The notes below the pieces were generated by a model. The model ran no database searches. It had not been told where the DNA came from and saw nothing but the letters and a program-made list of their open reading frames with translations. The translations under genes were made by a program, and so were the position numbers. DNA of 64,000 bases. It comes from a bacterium (lineage in GTDB: Bacteria > Acidobacteriota > Thermoanaerobaculia > Multivoradales > J023). Positions 62,289-64,000 of this stretch are shown in pieces. Numbering within the stretch: position 1 is the stretch's first letter; every line of letters starts with the position of its first letter. The stretch covers positions 55,650 to 119,649 of the forward strand of contig JAAELT010000458.1 in assembly GCA_024226315.1 (NCBI GenBank), given 5' to 3'.

Positions 62289-62836
62289 GCGTCGGCCTCG
62301 TCTATACCTCGCTGCTGGCGATCGGCATCCTCTACGCCGTGATCGCGACCCTGCTCGGCGCCTTCGCCGACCACGACTTCGGCGGCGTGCACGTCGACGC
62401 CTCGGGCAACCTCGACGCCGGCCAGCCGCACCCGATCTCGGGCACCATCATCGCCACCTTCATCACCGGCTTCGGGGCCGGCGGCACGGTGGCGCACTAC
62501 CACCTGGGCTGGAATCTGTTTCCCGGCCTGCTGGCGGCGAGCGCCTCCGGCGCGGTCCTGGCCGGGGCGGCCTTCGCGGTGCTCGAGATGCTGTTCTCGC
62601 GCACCCAGGCCGGCAGCGAATTTTCCGTCGGCGACGCGGTGGGCCTGGTCGCCGAAGTGATCACGCCGATCTCGGCGGGCTCGACCGGCGAGATCGCCTA
62701 CACGGTCAAAGGGCAACGGGAGCGCGCGGCGGCCCGCGCGGCCGACGGCACCGAGATCGCCAAGGGGCGCTCGGTGGTGATCGAGAAATTCGTCGGCGCC
62801 ACCGCCTATGTGCACGCCAAGGAATGGGCGTCTTGA
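62285..62836 (+). CDS. NfeD/YuaF-like membrane protein
   Basis: A 183-aa protein with three hydrophobic segments in the first 110 residues (LVYTSLLAIGILYAVIATLLGAF, TIIATFITGFGAGGTVAH, LLAASASGAVLAGAAFAVLEML) and then a C-terminal beta-barrel-like OB fold of NfeD type (VGLVAEVITPISAGSTGEIAY, RSVVIEKFVGATAYV). Its pairing with a flotillin downstream is the hallmark of NfeD1b/YuaF proteins, which organise flotillin membrane domains. It overlaps the carbonic-anhydrase-like gene. Confidence 0.85.
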   Translation: MSVGLVYTSLLAIGILYAVIATLLGAFADHDFGGVHVDASGNLDAGQPHPISGTIIATFITGFGAGGTVAHYHLGWNLFPGLLAASASGAVLAGAAFAVLEMLFSRTQAGSEFSVGDAVGLVAEVITPISAGSTGEIAYTVKGQRERAAARAADGTEIAKGRSVVIEKFVGATAYVHAKEWAS

Positions 62837-62928
62837 GCAAAACCAGGTCCCGAGCAAATGCAGGTCTTGAGCAAAACCAGGTCTTGAGCAGATACCGGTT
62901 CTGAGCAAGGACCAGCCTCGAGCAAGGA
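62831..62928 (+). repeat. 17-bp tandem repeat filling the nfeD-flotillin gap
   Basis: Five 17-bp units with the pattern TCTTGAGCAAAACCAGG start at 62831, 62848, 62865, 62882 and 62899, with a partial sixth to 62928. They cover the NfeD stop codon and run up to the AAGGAG ribosome-binding site of the flotillin gene, so the array forms the whole intergenic space. Confidence 0.95.
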
Positions 62929-62936
62929 GATTCGCC

Positions 62937-64000
62937 ATGGAAGAGAGTGCAAATGCCATCCTCGCGGTCCTCGGCGCGTTCGTCGTCTTCATCCTGCTGG
63001 TGTTGGCGGTGGCCAAGCGCTACAAGAAAGTCGGCCCGAACCAGGTGATGATCATCTCCGGCGGCCGCCACAAGCTGCGCACCGGCGAAGGCAGGGCCGA
63101 GGTCACCGGCTTTCGCATCCGCAAAGGCGGCGGCGCCTTCGTCTGGCCGTTGATCGAGCGCATCGACATCCTGTCGCTCGAGGTCATGACCCTCGATTTC
63201 ACCACTCCCGAGGTCTACACCAAGCCCGGCGTACCGATCGTCGTCGACGGCGTGGCGCAGGTGAAGATCAAGGGCGACGAGAGCTCGATACGCACCGCCG
63301 CCGAGCAGTTCCTCGGCAAGGGCGTCGACCAGATCAAGGAGATCGCGCTGCAGACCGTCGAGGGCCATCTGCGAGCGATCATCGGCACCTTGACGGTCGA
63401 GGAGATCTACCGCAACCGCGATCAGTTCGCCAGCTCGGTGCAGGACGTCGCGGTCTCCGACCTCGCCAACATGGGCGTCGAGATCGTCTCCTTCACCCTG
63501 AAGGACATCCGCGACAGCCACGGCTACCTCGACGCCCTGGGCAAGCCGAAGACCGCCGAGGTCAAGCGCGACGCGGTGATCGCCCAGGCCGAAGCCGACC
63601 GCGACGCCGCGATCCGCTCGGCGCAGGCGCGGCGGGCGGGCGAGGTCGCCAAGCTCGAGGCCGAGACCAAGATCGCCGAGGCCGACCGCGACTACCAGTC
63701 GAAGAAGGCAGAGTACGACGCCTCGGTGAACTTGAAGCGCGCCGAGGCCGACCTCGCCTACGACATCCAGAAGAACAAGACCTCCCAGGAGCTCAAGCGC
63801 GAGGAGGTGCAGATCACGGTGGTCGAGAAGGAGCAGCAAGTCGTCGTCCAGGAGCGCGAGATCCAGCGCCGCGAGAAGGAGCTCGAGGCGACCGTCAAGC
63901 GCCTGGCCGACGCCGAGCGCTACCGGGTGGAGACCGAGGCCGCGGCACAGAAGTCGAAATCCGAGCTCGAGGCCACCGGCCAGGCCGAGGCGGCGCGCCA
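62937..64000 (+). CDS. Flotillin-like SPFH protein (3' end outside the window)
   Basis: The frame is open from ATG 62937 (AAGGAG 7 nt upstream) to the window end, 354 codons. One membrane helix at the N-terminus (AILAVLGAFVVFILLVLAVA), then the SPFH domain (QVMIISGG, FVWPLIERIDILSLEVMTLD, VPIVVDGVAQVKIKG, GHLRAIIGTLTVEEIYRNRDQF, VSDLANMGVEIVSFTLKDI) and the start of the Glu/Ala-rich flotillin coiled coil (AQAEADRDAAIRSAQARRAGEVAKLEAE). Flotillins build membrane microdomains with NfeD proteins. The missing C-terminus should include the oligomerisation part. Confidence 0.95.
   Translation, partial: MEESANAILAVLGAFVVFILLVLAVAKRYKKVGPNQVMIISGGRHKLRTGEGRAEVTGFRIRKGGGAFVWPLIERIDILSLEVMTLDFTTPEVYTKPGVPIVVDGVAQVKIKGDESSIRTAAEQFLGKGVDQIKEIALQTVEGHLRAIIGTLTVEEIYRNRDQFASSVQDVAVSDLANMGVEIVSFTLKDIRDSHGYLDALGKPKTAEVKRDAVIAQAEADRDAAIRSAQARRAGEVAKLEAETKIAEADRDYQSKKAEYDASVNLKRAEADLAYDIQKNKTSQELKREEVQITVVEKEQQVVVQEREIQRREKELEATVKRLADAERYRVETEAAAQKSKSELEATGQAEAAR

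Overview
The window is high-GC, gene-dense DNA from a Gram-negative bacterium. Outer-membrane proteins (a BtuB-type TonB receptor and a porin), PilN/PilP-like proteins, many secreted proteins and overlapping stop/start codons support this. The mix (Era, HflX, FKBP, DUF3604, astacins, PEGA, FAAL, flotillin) would fit an Acidobacteriota or deltaproteobacterial-type genome, but no rRNA or other taxonomic marker is present, so the lineage is inference.

Layout. 1-7.1 kb (+): the end of a CorC/HlyC-type protein, era, a Lon N-terminal-like protein, a DUF3604/PHP lipoprotein, hflX (no standard start codon where the conserved N-terminus begins) and a frameshifted repeat protein. 7.1-9.9 kb (-): a fatty-acyl-AMP ligase and GDP-fucose synthase pair. 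10.2-14.5 kb (+): a PilN-like small protein and a 1265-aa PilP-like/TPR/membrane protein. 14.6-19.8 kb (+): a cobalamin riboswitch followed by btuB, btuF, btuC and btuD. 19.8-21.6 kb (+): a double-FKBP prolyl isomerase and a rhomboid-like protein lacking the catalytic serine motif. 21.7-24.2 kb (-): two tandem astacin metalloproteases. 24.4-30 kb (+): a full-length Lhr helicase and a membrane NTF2-like protein, with a 56-aa membrane protein antisense to its tail. 30.2-33 kb (+): a decayed cyclase/kinase/TPR gene and a PEGA protein.

33-50.5 kb, mostly minus strand: AI-2E-type permease; FitAB-type toxin-antitoxin pair with an operator-like palindrome; a DedA-rhodanese fusion interrupted by one in-frame TGA inside a CxU-like motif and followed by a SECIS-like hairpin (selenoprotein candidate); histidine phosphatase; an array of 42-bp hairpin repeats; CGNR regulator; hemopexin/C-type lectin protein; a truncated second copy of a zinc-type ABC locus; a four-gene DUF2589 cassette; a NarL-type two-component pair; and the intact metal-uptake operon (porin, binding protein, permease, no ATPase).

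50.5-55.8 kb (-): a probable operon of a sigma-factor-like protein, a conserved regulator-like protein, and a very large ImmA/IrrE protease-UvrD helicase-Cas4/AddB-like protein, plus a small protein. This is a candidate stress- or phage-response system. 56-64 kb: a secreted amidohydrolase, an acidic secreted protein, a ppk1 remnant, a beta-lactamase-family serine hydrolase, and an operon of a beta-carbonic-anhydrase-like protein, an NfeD-like protein and a flotillin that runs off the window.

The observations most worth following up are the DedA-rhodanese selenoprotein candidate (35.1-36.1 kb), the sigma/regulator/ImmA-helicase operon (50.5-55.8 kb) and the DUF2589 cassette (41.0-44.6 kb). No tRNA, rRNA, CRISPR array or transposase was recognised.
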